NCBI RefSeq assembly: GCF_000160855.1
Contig: NZ_GG700755.1
Coordinates: 35,832 to 44,955, forward strand
Source: Lactobacillus helveticus DSM 20075 = CGMCC 1.1877
GTDB lineage: Bacteria; Bacillota; Bacilli; Lactobacillales; Lactobacillaceae
Length of the DNA: 9,124 nucleotides
Direction of reading: 5' to 3'
The translations under genes were made by a program, and so were the position numbers. Every line of letters begins with the position of its first letter. The first letter of the stretch is position 1. Of this stretch, positions 1-5,463 are shown piece by piece. The notes below the pieces were generated by a model that was not told the origin of the DNA, searched no databases, and was given only the letters and a program-made list of their open reading frames with translations.

Positions 1-36
1 ACTATTTTTTTGCAATTCATCTGGGATATTATTCAT
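1..36 (-). CDS. 5' end of a gene downstream of miaA (partial, product not recognised)
   Basis: On the minus strand an ATG at 36-34 lies inside the last codons of miaA and opens a frame that runs 12 codons (MNNIPDELQKNS) to the window edge with no stop. It overlaps the miaA stop by 8 bases (ATGAATAA), a typical translationally coupled junction. A GAGG lies 9 bases upstream, inside the miaA coding sequence. In Firmicutes the gene after miaA is often hfq or the GTPase hflX, and in lactobacilli hflX followed by glnR-glnA is plausible, but 12 residues are too few to identify it. A second ATG at 20-18 in another frame has no ribosome binding site. This is a moderate call. Confidence 0.45.
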   Translation of the reverse strand, partial: MNNIPDELQKNS

Positions 37-949
37 TCTTCCATGCCTCTATATTTTTAATAATTTTGTCTTCACAGTCAGGGTCATTCAGTGGATCAAA
101 CCAATTAACCGGTAATTGATTTCTGAAATAAGTAAGTTGTCTTTTAGCATAACGCCTAGACGCGGTTTTCAATTGTTCAACACACTCATTTAAAGTCTTC
201 TCACCTTCAAAATAAGGGAAAAACTCTTTATATGCGATAGCTTGCAACACCTGATGTTCTTTATCTCTATTTTGATAAATAAATTTTGCTTCTTCTAGCA
301 TCCCCTTTTGCATCATTCGATCAACTCGTAAATTAATGCGGCGATAAATTTCTTGCCTATCAGAATTTAAACCAATGATTAAATAATCATATCTAGGTTC
401 AATCTTTTTTTGCTGTTGTGAGAACTTTTTACCAGTTCGATCAATTACCGTTAATGCCCGCATTGTTCTGCGAGAATTAGGAACTGGAATTTTTTTAGCA
501 GCTTCAGGATCTTTTTCATTCAAAATGTCCCATAATTTTTGTGGACCATTTTGTTTTAAATAATCTTCCCATTTTTGAGAAGTTCCGCTGTCTTCTTCTT
601 TTCTTTCACCCAACTGCATCTTATTCAACAGTGCATTAACATAAAAGCCTGTTCCCCCAGCCAAAATGGGCAACTTATTTTTCTCCCCAATATCGTTAAT
701 TGCTTCAGTTGCTTCATCCACAAAGTCCTTGACAGAATACTCATCAAATACCGATCTTGTGTCAACTAAATAATGTTTAACTTCTGCTTGCTCTTCTTTA
801 GTTGCTTTAGCTGTGCCCACCTCTACTTCATGGTAAACTTGCATAGAATCTCCAGAGACAATCTCACCATTTAGTTTTTTTGCCAAGGAAATTGCTAAAT
901 CAGTTTTACCAATTGCAGTAGGCCCTACTATTGCTAATACTTTTTGCAT
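29..949 (-). CDS. miaA: tRNA dimethylallyltransferase (tRNA A37 isopentenyltransferase)
   Basis: MiaA transfers a dimethylallyl group from DMAPP to N6 of adenosine 37 in tRNAs that read UNN codons, in the cytoplasm. The 306-residue product has the family's usual length and its motifs in order: P-loop GPTAIGKT (9-16), the DSMQVY segment with the catalytic Asp34, GGTGFYVNALL (98-108, with the conserved Thr100), the Arg-Arg pair at 160-161 and the C-terminal RRYAKRQLTYFRNQ region (265-278). The start is the ATG at 949-947. It is preceded only by a weak GATGATGAT/AAAG purine stretch, and there is no better in-frame start. It is the last complete gene of the minus-strand run. A strong hairpin terminator sits just 31 bases upstream of its start, so it depends on read-through or on a promoter I cannot recognise. 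Its stop overlaps the start of the next gene. The identification is very secure. Confidence 0.97.
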   Translation of the reverse strand: MQKVLAIVGPTAIGKTDLAISLAKKLNGEIVSGDSMQVYHEVEVGTAKATKEEQAEVKHYLVDTRSVFDEYSVKDFVDEATEAINDIGEKNKLPILAGGTGFYVNALLNKMQLGERKEEDSGTSQKWEDYLKQNGPQKLWDILNEKDPEAAKKIPVPNSRRTMRALTVIDRTGKKFSQQQKKIEPRYDYLIIGLNSDRQEIYRRINLRVDRMMQKGMLEEAKFIYQNRDKEHQVLQAIAYKEFFPYFEGEKTLNECVEQLKTASRRYAKRQLTYFRNQLPVNWFDPLNDPDCEDKIIKNIEAWKNE

Positions 950-980
950 ATCATCATCTTTTCAATTTAATTTTTGATAC

Positions 981-1017
981 AAAAAAGCACATTTAGGCTA
1001 CTACAGCTCTAAATGTG
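981..1017 (-). terminator. Rho-independent terminator between the rhodanese-like gene and miaA
   Basis: Read on the minus strand, CACATTTAG (1017-1009) pairs perfectly over 9 bp with CTAAATGTG (996-988). The 12-base loop can form a further GCT/AGC pairing. A run of six T (986-981) follows one base after the stem. It begins 10 bases after the stop of the rhodanese-like gene and ends 31 bases before the miaA start. It therefore separates miaA from the upstream operon or acts as a partial attenuator. Confidence 0.85.
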
Positions 1018-1027
1018 TCTTCTTTTA

Positions 1028-1429
1028 TTAATATTTAGACTTCTTAGTTCTACCGTCCCAAGTTTCAAAACCACCTTTAAGCCAGTGGATTGAAACAAAG
1101 CCCTTCTTCTTCAAGAAACGGGCAGCTCTTAAAGTAATTGTGTTTGAATCTGAGTAAAGATAAACTGGCAAATCACTTCTAAGTTCATTATATTGATATT
1201 TAAGCATTGTATATGGCAAGTTACGGGCACCATCAATATGCTTGCGCTTAAATGGTTCTTTTTCACGCAAATCGATAATTTGTGCCTTGCGCATGCCTGC
1301 CTTAAATCCTTCGTTAGTCAATTCGCCGCCCATAGACTTGGCTTGGAATTTATTCCATCCCCAAATACCTACAAAGGCCAAAATAATGGCTAATAGAACT
1401 AAATCTAAGATAATTAAAAAACTCAACAT
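1028..1429 (-). CDS. Membrane-anchored rhodanese-like protein, catalytic cysteine missing
   Basis: The 133-residue product has one N-terminal membrane segment (about residues 3-25) and then a single rhodanese fold (about 37-127): the strand and loop IIDLREKEPFKRKHIDGARN (51-70), VYLYSDSNTITLRAA (89-103) and WLKGGFETW (116-124). In active rhodaneses the central loop reads CxxGxRS or similar. Here Ser93 occupies the cysteine position and the loop arginine is absent, so sulfur transfer is not expected. Related single-domain proteins (YqhL/YibN-like) are common in Firmicutes, and some inactive forms serve as binding domains; its partner is unknown. The start is the ATG at 1429-1427 with AAGG three bases upstream, and no earlier in-frame start is visible. 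It follows yqgQ by 58 bases and is followed by a terminator, so it is probably the last gene of the rpmG-yqg transcript. Confidence 0.85.
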   Translation of the reverse strand: MLSFLIILDLVLLAIILAFVGIWGWNKFQAKSMGGELTNEGFKAGMRKAQIIDLREKEPFKRKHIDGARNLPYTMLKYQYNELRSDLPVYLYSDSNTITLRAARFLKKKGFVSIHWLKGGFETWDGRTKKSKY

Positions 1430-1487
1430 TGACCTTAATCTGCCCTTCCATAAAAACTTACAAATATAATGATACAGCTAAACTAAT

Positions 1488-1715
1488 TTACTTGCTATCC
1501 TTTTTCTTTTTATCTTTCTCTTTTAATTCTTCAATTCTGTGTTCTCTTCGTAAAATTAATTTCGCTATCATGTAATCGTGTTGATCAATCAAACCAGCTT
1601 TATTGATATTATCAAGTTCAAGTGCCATCAACTCAATATCCCAGATTCTTTTGCCAACATGAACCAAAATACCATATTTTTCTAAAAGTTGTTGTACATC
1701 ATATAAAGTCTTCAT
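1488..1715 (-). CDS. yqgQ: YqgQ family small protein (DUF910)
   Basis: This 75-residue protein resembles B. subtilis YqgQ, which has the same opening pattern (TLYDVQQLLEKYG, residues 3-15) and the same central pattern DxELM (26-30), GLIDxxDY (41-48) and LILRREHRIEEL (53-64). The family is a small three-helix cytoplasmic protein, reported to bind single-stranded nucleic acid in a structural study of the Bacillus member. Its physiological role is not established. The last 12 residues are almost all Lys, Asp, Glu and Ser. The ATG at 1715-1713 overlaps the rhomboid stop as ATGA and has no good Shine-Dalgarno site of its own, which suggests translational coupling. In B. subtilis the order yqgP(gluP)-yqgQ-glcK is conserved; here no glcK follows. 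Confidence 0.92.
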   Translation of the reverse strand: MKTLYDVQQLLEKYGILVHVGKRIWDIELMALELDNINKAGLIDQHDYMIAKLILRREHRIEELKEKDKKKKDSK

Positions 1716-2395
1716 TTAAAAGCTAATAACCATTCCTGTTCAACAGTCCATACTATATAAACAATCAAAACAGCTCCCGCTAAAACGAGCCATTTAGGAT
1801 TATATGTCCGCATTACGCGATCGCCCAAGATGATAGCCAATAAGAAACCAGTTATTAAGCCACCGATATGACCCCAAATATCAATACCAGGTACAAAAAT
1901 ATCGAGTGCTAGGTTAATCAATGCTAAAACCAAAGCTTGTCTTCCTAAAAAGCTAATCATCGGATTATGTAGATTACGCAAGCCGATAGCGACCATCGCT
2001 CCAAAGAGTCCAAATAAAGCTGTTGAAGCCCCCGCACTTAAGCCACGATCGGAACTAAAAGCCAAACTAAATAAGTTACCACCTATTCCGGCTAATAAGT
2101 ACGTAACTAAAAAGCGGAAATGTCCCATAATTGGTTCCATATATTGTCCCATGTAATAAATGATAATGGCATTAGAAACCAAATGCATGACACCAATATG
2201 CAAAAATTGAGCAGCAAATAAGCGCCACCATTGATGACCAGCGACAACTGCGTAATTGTTCATCGCTCCCATTTTCATTAAAACATTAATATTCTCAGAA
2301 CCGCCTAAAAAGACTTCAATTAAAAAGACTATTAATAAACCTATTAAAATTCCTAAAGTCACAAATGATTGTGAGAGGTTAATTTTTTGCTTCAT
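1712..2395 (-). CDS. Rhomboid family intramembrane serine protease (GluP/YqgP-like)
   Basis: Rhomboids cleave transmembrane substrates within the lipid bilayer using a Ser-His dyad. The 227-residue product has about seven hydrophobic segments. The expected landmarks are in order: the WWRL loop (56-59), HLVSN in TM2 (His71, Asn75), the following GQYME (83-87), the catalytic Ser124 in GASTALFGLFGA (122-133) and the catalytic His176 in GHIGG (175-179). The usual GxSG is GAST here, with Thr125 in place of Gly; to my knowledge this variant is common in lactobacilli. Unlike B. subtilis GluP (YqgP) it lacks a long cytosolic N-terminus and C-terminal TPR repeats, so it is a minimal rhomboid core. The ATG at 2395-2393 has a strong GGGAGG site (2406-2401). 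It starts 20 bases after yqgN and overlaps yqgQ, so all three are very likely cotranscribed. No substrate can be inferred. Confidence 0.93.
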   Translation of the reverse strand: MKQKINLSQSFVTLGILIGLLIVFLIEVFLGGSENINVLMKMGAMNNYAVVAGHQWWRLFAAQFLHIGVMHLVSNAIIIYYMGQYMEPIMGHFRFLVTYLLAGIGGNLFSLAFSSDRGLSAGASTALFGLFGAMVAIGLRNLHNPMISFLGRQALVLALINLALDIFVPGIDIWGHIGGLITGFLLAIILGDRVMRTYNPKWLVLAGAVLIVYIVWTVEQEWLLAFK

Positions 2396-2415
2396 TCCAG
2401 CCTCCCTTAAAGTAA

Positions 2416-2976
2416 TTAATATGTTTCAGTAGTTATAAGTGTCTGAACTGGCACATCTGTTTTTTCAACTGGCCATTCAGCATGTTGAAATTGCATCTTA
2501 GAGTTTACTAATGACACAGTTGTAGGATTATATTTTGCCAAAAATCGATCATAATATCCACCGCCAAAGCCTAAGCGAACATGGGAATCCTGTGCAAATG
2601 CTAATCCAGGAACGATCACTAAGTCTAAGTGATTATTAATCTTGGCATCTGTATCAACAATTTCTTCTACGCCAAAACTAGATTTTTTTAATTTACTCAT
2701 ATATGTGTAATGCAAAAAATTTAAAGTATGATTTTGATCGTTCTCAGCTTTAGCTAAATATACTTCCTTGCCCTCATCCCATAGATGGGCAATTATTTCA
2801 GAGGTATCTATCTCTAAAGGCAACGAAGCAGTTATCCCAATAGTCTGACTATTTTTGATTAAATCTGTTGCCATTAGCTTTTTAAGCAAAATTGTATCTT
2901 CTAATTTTTTATCTTTAGTTTTAGCAAAACATTTTAATTTTTCGATTTGTATTTTTCTTAATTCTGATTTTTTCAT
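2416..2976 (-). CDS. yqgN: 5-formyltetrahydrofolate cyclo-ligase (MTHFS)
   Basis: This enzyme converts 5-formyl-THF to 5,10-methenyl-THF with ATP, returning stored folate to one-carbon metabolism in the cytoplasm. The 186-residue length is normal. The basic N-terminus (KKSELRKIQIEKLK) provides the usual nucleotide-contacting Lys/Arg residues, LPLEIDT (52-58) matches the folate-pocket segment, and the hallmark VPGLAFAQD (122-130) and RLGFGGGYYDR (134-144) are intact; His132 replaces the more usual Gly before RLG. The start is the ATG at 2976-2974. Its only ribosome binding site is an AGG (in GTAGGC) six bases upstream, weak by the standards of this window. It follows the rpmG terminator, so expression probably depends on read-through, and it is followed by the rhomboid gene after 20 bases, as in B. 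subtilis rpmGA-yqgN-yqgO-yqgP. Confidence 0.95.
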   Translation of the reverse strand: MKKSELRKIQIEKLKCFAKTKDKKLEDTILLKKLMATDLIKNSQTIGITASLPLEIDTSEIIAHLWDEGKEVYLAKAENDQNHTLNFLHYTYMSKLKKSSFGVEEIVDTDAKINNHLDLVIVPGLAFAQDSHVRLGFGGGYYDRFLAKYNPTTVSLVNSKMQFQHAEWPVEKTDVPVQTLITTETY

Positions 2977-2978
2977 TT

Positions 2979-3006
2979 TTTGCCTACAAAAATTTGCCTA
3001 CAAAAA
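2979..3006 (-). repeat. Perfect tandem duplication of a 14-base unit before yqgN
   Basis: The unit TTTGCCTACAAAAA (plus-strand reading) occurs twice head to tail with no mismatch, at 2979-2992 and 2993-3006. On the minus strand each copy holds TTTTT followed by GTAGGC. The copy nearest yqgN supplies its AGG ribosome binding site. The other copy forms most of the T-tract of the rpmG terminator. The duplication thus shifted the yqgN leader by 14 bases without touching either coding region. It looks like a slippage event. Confidence 0.9.
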
Positions 3007-3028
3007 ATAGCAGGCACACAACCTGCTA
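3002..3028 (-). terminator. Rho-independent terminator or attenuator after rpmG
   Basis: On the minus strand TAGCAGG (3028-3022) pairs over 7 bp with CCTGCTA (3014-3008) around a 7-base loop. Six T follow directly (3007-3002). It starts 10 bases after the rpmG stop. It would make rpmG mostly monocistronic, with yqgN and the genes behind it expressed by read-through, and it could also protect the 3' end of the short rpmG message. Confidence 0.85.
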
Positions 3029-3038
3029 CTTTGATTTA

Positions 3039-3188
3039 TTACTTAGTTTCACGGTGAAGTGTTGCGCGTCTTTCAACTGGGCAATACTTCTTCAAAGATA
3101 ATCGTTCCGGATGCTTACGCTTGTTCTTCTTAGATAAGTAACTTCTATCGCCACATTCTGTGCATTCTAAAATGATGTTATCTGCCAT
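3039..3188 (-). CDS. rpmG: 50S ribosomal protein L33 (bL33)
   Basis: The frame reads [13 protein letters not shown] and ends in ATLHRETK. It is 49 residues long, the standard length of bL33, a small protein of the large ribosomal subunit near the E site. The zinc ribbon pair CxxC is Cys9-Cys12. The second half carries Cys36 in YCPVE where the full zinc form has CPxC, so Glu39 replaces the fourth cysteine and only three of four ligands remain. The conserved Lys/Arg-rich [11 protein letters not shown] (20-30) is normal. The start is the ATG at 3188-3186 with the site AGGTGGTG (3202-3195) six bases away. It has its own promoter and a terminator directly behind it. Lactobacilli usually carry more than one rpmG, so this may be one of several paralogues. 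Confidence 0.97.
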   Translation of the reverse strand: MADNIILECTECGDRSYLSKKNKRKHPERLSLKKYCPVERRATLHRETK

Positions 3189-3216
3189 TTTTTTCACCAC
3201 CTACACTTTTATTCTT

Positions 3217-3245
3217 ACTATACTAGAATAGCATTTTTCAAACAA
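3217..3245 (-). promoter_or_regulatory. Candidate sigma-A promoter of rpmG
   Basis: On the minus strand a -35 box TTGTTT (3245-3240) is followed after exactly 17 bases by a -10 box TATAGT (3222-3217). Transcription would begin near 3210, giving a leader of about 20 bases with the AGGTGGTG site. It lies in the 76-base gap after the PBP gene, where I see no terminator, so PBP transcripts may also run into rpmG. Confidence 0.65.
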
Positions 3246-3264
3246 TTTGACCAGTGTTAATTAT

Positions 3265-5373
3265 TTATTTTGTTGAATGAAGTTTAAAATAATCCTGAAT
3301 CATTGCTTTAGCTACCTGCAAAGTATACTTCCCTTCCATGTCTGGATCAAGTCCTGGGAACACTACAGCTACGGCTAGTTTTGGATTTTTAGATGGAGCA
3401 TATCCAATGAAAGTAGCGTTAATCAACTCAATATTATGCTTTCTATTAGGGTGTTCAGCATCATAGTAGAAAGTTTGAGCAGTACCAGTTTTACCTGAAA
3501 CTGATGGCTTAACATCCTTCAAGTAGTGAGCAGTACCCCAGCCGTTAGTACCATGTACTACACGCCAGAAACCTTCTCTAACTACGTTCAATTCATCTGA
3601 AGTCCATGGAATAGACTGTTGAACATTAGGTTTCTTATTGTAGTTAATATAAATCTTCTTTCCGTCTTTGCTTGTCTTACCAACAGACTGCACAATATAT
3701 GGCTGCATTCTATAACCACCATTAGCAATCGTAGATACATATTGAACAAGCTGAATTGGCGTATAAGCATCATAGTTACCATAAGCCAAGTCAAGTACTG
3801 AACCAGAAAGAATATTTCCTTTTGAATTGAAAGATTTACCTTCAATTCCGGCAACTTCACCAGGAAGGTCAACACCAGTCTTTTGACCTAGACCAAACAT
3901 TGCAAAGTTTCTTCTTAAAGTATTAAAAGCAGTGTCTGGCATATGGATGTAAGTCTTAGGTACATATTTTGCGCCAACCCAATTCATAGCTAAGTGCATC
4001 ATGTAAATGTTACTTGAAACTTCCAAGGCAGTCTTAGCATCCAATGAACTGAAAGTTCCGATTGGATATACAGATTTCTTAACTGGTGAACCTGGAAGAT
4101 AGATTGGCGTATCAGGCAAAGTATTGTTAGTTGGAGTAATAACCTTATTAATCAAACCACCAGAAACTGTAGCACCCTTAACTACGGATCCCATAACGAA
4201 TGATTGATTAATTACACCTAAAGCATTATCGGTTACCTTGCCTGTATTCGTATTACGATTAAGCCCAGCCGTTGCTAACAATGCGCCAGTATTTGGATTC
4301 ATTGCAACAGCATAGGCACCATTAGAATAACGAGCTGCTCCTGCACCAATAGCTGAACTATAAATTCGCTTCAAAGATGCTTGAACTTCTTTTTGATACT
4401 TAGCGTCAATTGTCAACATTAAGCTGGCACCAGCCTGCCCATCATAAACAGTCTTAGTCTGTTGAATATTGCCGTTAGACTTTGTAGTTACCTTGCTGGT
4501 TGACTTAGTTCCCTTTAATAGAGGCTCATATTCTTCTTCTAGATATGAAGTACCTACTCGATCATTACGAGAATAGCCATTTCTCAAATAGTATTGCAAG
4601 TTGTCACTAGGCAATCCAGATTTTTCAGTAGAAACTGAACCAATAATACTTTGGATAGAAGAACCGTTTGGATATGATCTTTGCCAATCGGTTCCGATAC
4701 CAACACCTGGCAATTCTGATAGGTGTTCACCTACTTGAGCGATTTCCTTATCAGTTAAACCTTTATTTTTGATATAAATAGTTGATAAAGTATAAGCACC
4801 TGAAATCTTATTAAAGATCAATGCCGCTGTTTTTTGCTTTTCAGTTAACTTAGGATTCAGTTTTTCAACATAAGCAATCGCTGCTTGGTAAACCTCAGAA
4901 TTAGTTTTCTTGTTACCATTTGCATCTACTTTAGCTGATTTAGGCAATTTAGCTGTAATCTTGGTATTGTTATCACCATCTGCTAAATAATAATCAGCAA
5001 CCATTTGCTTTGTCGGCTTTTCATCTGTAATCTTAATGTAGTTGCTTAATGCATTCGAAATTTGATATATCTGCGTAGTAGTGGTTGATGTACTCTTAGT
5101 ATAGGTGATCGCATTAGTAGCCTTATTCCCTACCAATACATGTCCTTCAGCATCATACATCACACCACGAGGCACTTGATTTGAAACAACTGTCGAATCA
5201 GATTGTTGTACTTCTACTTTAAAGCGAGATCCATATACCAGCTGTAAATAAGCTAGTTGTCCGATCAACATCGCAAAAAGCACAAGAATAACCCCTACAA
5301 TGATTCGCATTCTTATTGGAGTAGAAGACTGCTTATTTGAACCAGTCCCTCTATTTTTTCTAAAATAATCCAC
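3265..5373 (-). CDS. pbp2B: Class B penicillin-binding protein, PBP2B type (peptidoglycan D,D-transpeptidase)
   Basis: Class B PBPs cross-link peptidoglycan outside the membrane and work with SEDS glycosyltransferases in division or elongation. The 702-residue protein has a short basic cytoplasmic tail, one membrane anchor (about 23-46), a pedestal/dimerisation domain starting at PRGVMYDAEG (68-77), and a transpeptidase domain from about 350. The penicillin-site motifs are intact: SVVK with nucleophile Ser396 and Lys399, SSN at 453-455, and KTG at 628-630. There are no PASTA domains at the C-terminus, which fits PBP2B/PBP2b of lactobacilli rather than PBP2x. The start is GTG at 5373-5371, with GTGAGGGAC (5389-5381) placing AGGGA 8 bases upstream; the next ATG is residue 22, at the edge of the membrane anchor, and would remove the cytoplasmic tail. 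It is transcribed away from yfhO and toward rpmG. It lies outside any dcw cluster in this window. Confidence 0.95.
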   Translation of the reverse strand: MDYFRKNRGTGSNKQSSTPIRMRIIVGVILVLFAMLIGQLAYLQLVYGSRFKVEVQQSDSTVVSNQVPRGVMYDAEGHVLVGNKATNAITYTKSTSTTTTQIYQISNALSNYIKITDEKPTKQMVADYYLADGDNNTKITAKLPKSAKVDANGNKKTNSEVYQAAIAYVEKLNPKLTEKQKTAALIFNKISGAYTLSTIYIKNKGLTDKEIAQVGEHLSELPGVGIGTDWQRSYPNGSSIQSIIGSVSTEKSGLPSDNLQYYLRNGYSRNDRVGTSYLEEEYEPLLKGTKSTSKVTTKSNGNIQQTKTVYDGQAGASLMLTIDAKYQKEVQASLKRIYSSAIGAGAARYSNGAYAVAMNPNTGALLATAGLNRNTNTGKVTDNALGVINQSFVMGSVVKGATVSGGLINKVITPTNNTLPDTPIYLPGSPVKKSVYPIGTFSSLDAKTALEVSSNIYMMHLAMNWVGAKYVPKTYIHMPDTAFNTLRRNFAMFGLGQKTGVDLPGEVAGIEGKSFNSKGNILSGSVLDLAYGNYDAYTPIQLVQYVSTIANGGYRMQPYIVQSVGKTSKDGKKIYINYNKKPNVQQSIPWTSDELNVVREGFWRVVHGTNGWGTAHYLKDVKPSVSGKTGTAQTFYYDAEHPNRKHNIELINATFIGYAPSKNPKLAVAVVFPGLDPDMEGKYTLQVAKAMIQDYFKLHSTK

Positions 5374-5402
5374 GTATATCGTCCCTCACTAAAACTGTAT
5401 GT

Positions 5403-5431
5403 ATTTTAACAAAAACTAAACGTTAATTCTA
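5403..5431 (-). promoter_or_regulatory. Candidate extended -10 promoter of the PBP gene
   Basis: On the minus strand an extended -10, TGTTAAAAT, carries the hexamer TAAAAT at 5408-5403. A poor -35 candidate, TAGAAT (5431-5426), is 17 bases upstream. The extended -10 may compensate for it. The start point would be near 5396, about 23 bases before the GTG and just ahead of the AGGGA site. It overlaps the plus-strand candidate promoter of yfhO. Confidence 0.5.
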
Positions 5432-5435
5432 CGAT
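5406..5435 (+). promoter_or_regulatory. Candidate promoter of yfhO, overlapping the PBP promoter
   Basis: TTAACA (5406-5411) differs from the -35 consensus at one position. TACGAT (5430-5435) matches the -10 consensus at four of six after an 18-base spacer. The start point would be near 5442, about 22 bases before the ATG. It lies on top of the divergent minus-strand candidate, so polymerase could occupy only one at a time. This is a weak prediction made by eye. Confidence 0.35.
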
Positions 5436-5463
5436 TGAGAACGGAGCTTAGCTAAATTTTAAG

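Noticed and set aside
575..769. Open frame of 64 codons on the plus strand inside miaA
   Set aside because: It is fully antisense to a secure miaA gene and has no ribosome binding site and no family resemblance.
1193..1469. Two overlapping plus-strand open frames (66 and 75 codons) opposite the rhodanese-like gene
   Set aside because: They are antisense to a gene with clear domain motifs, have no ribosome binding site, and their composition looks like reverse-complement coding.
3588..3875. Minus-strand open frame of 95 codons in another frame of the PBP gene
   Set aside because: It lies wholly within the transpeptidase domain of a motif-complete PBP, so it is a shadow frame.
5435..5463. Promoter-like pair TTGAGA - 17 bases - TTTAAG immediately before yfhO
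   Set aside because: The -10 would abut the ATG, so transcription would begin inside the coding region; the upstream pair at 5406-5435 is more sensible.
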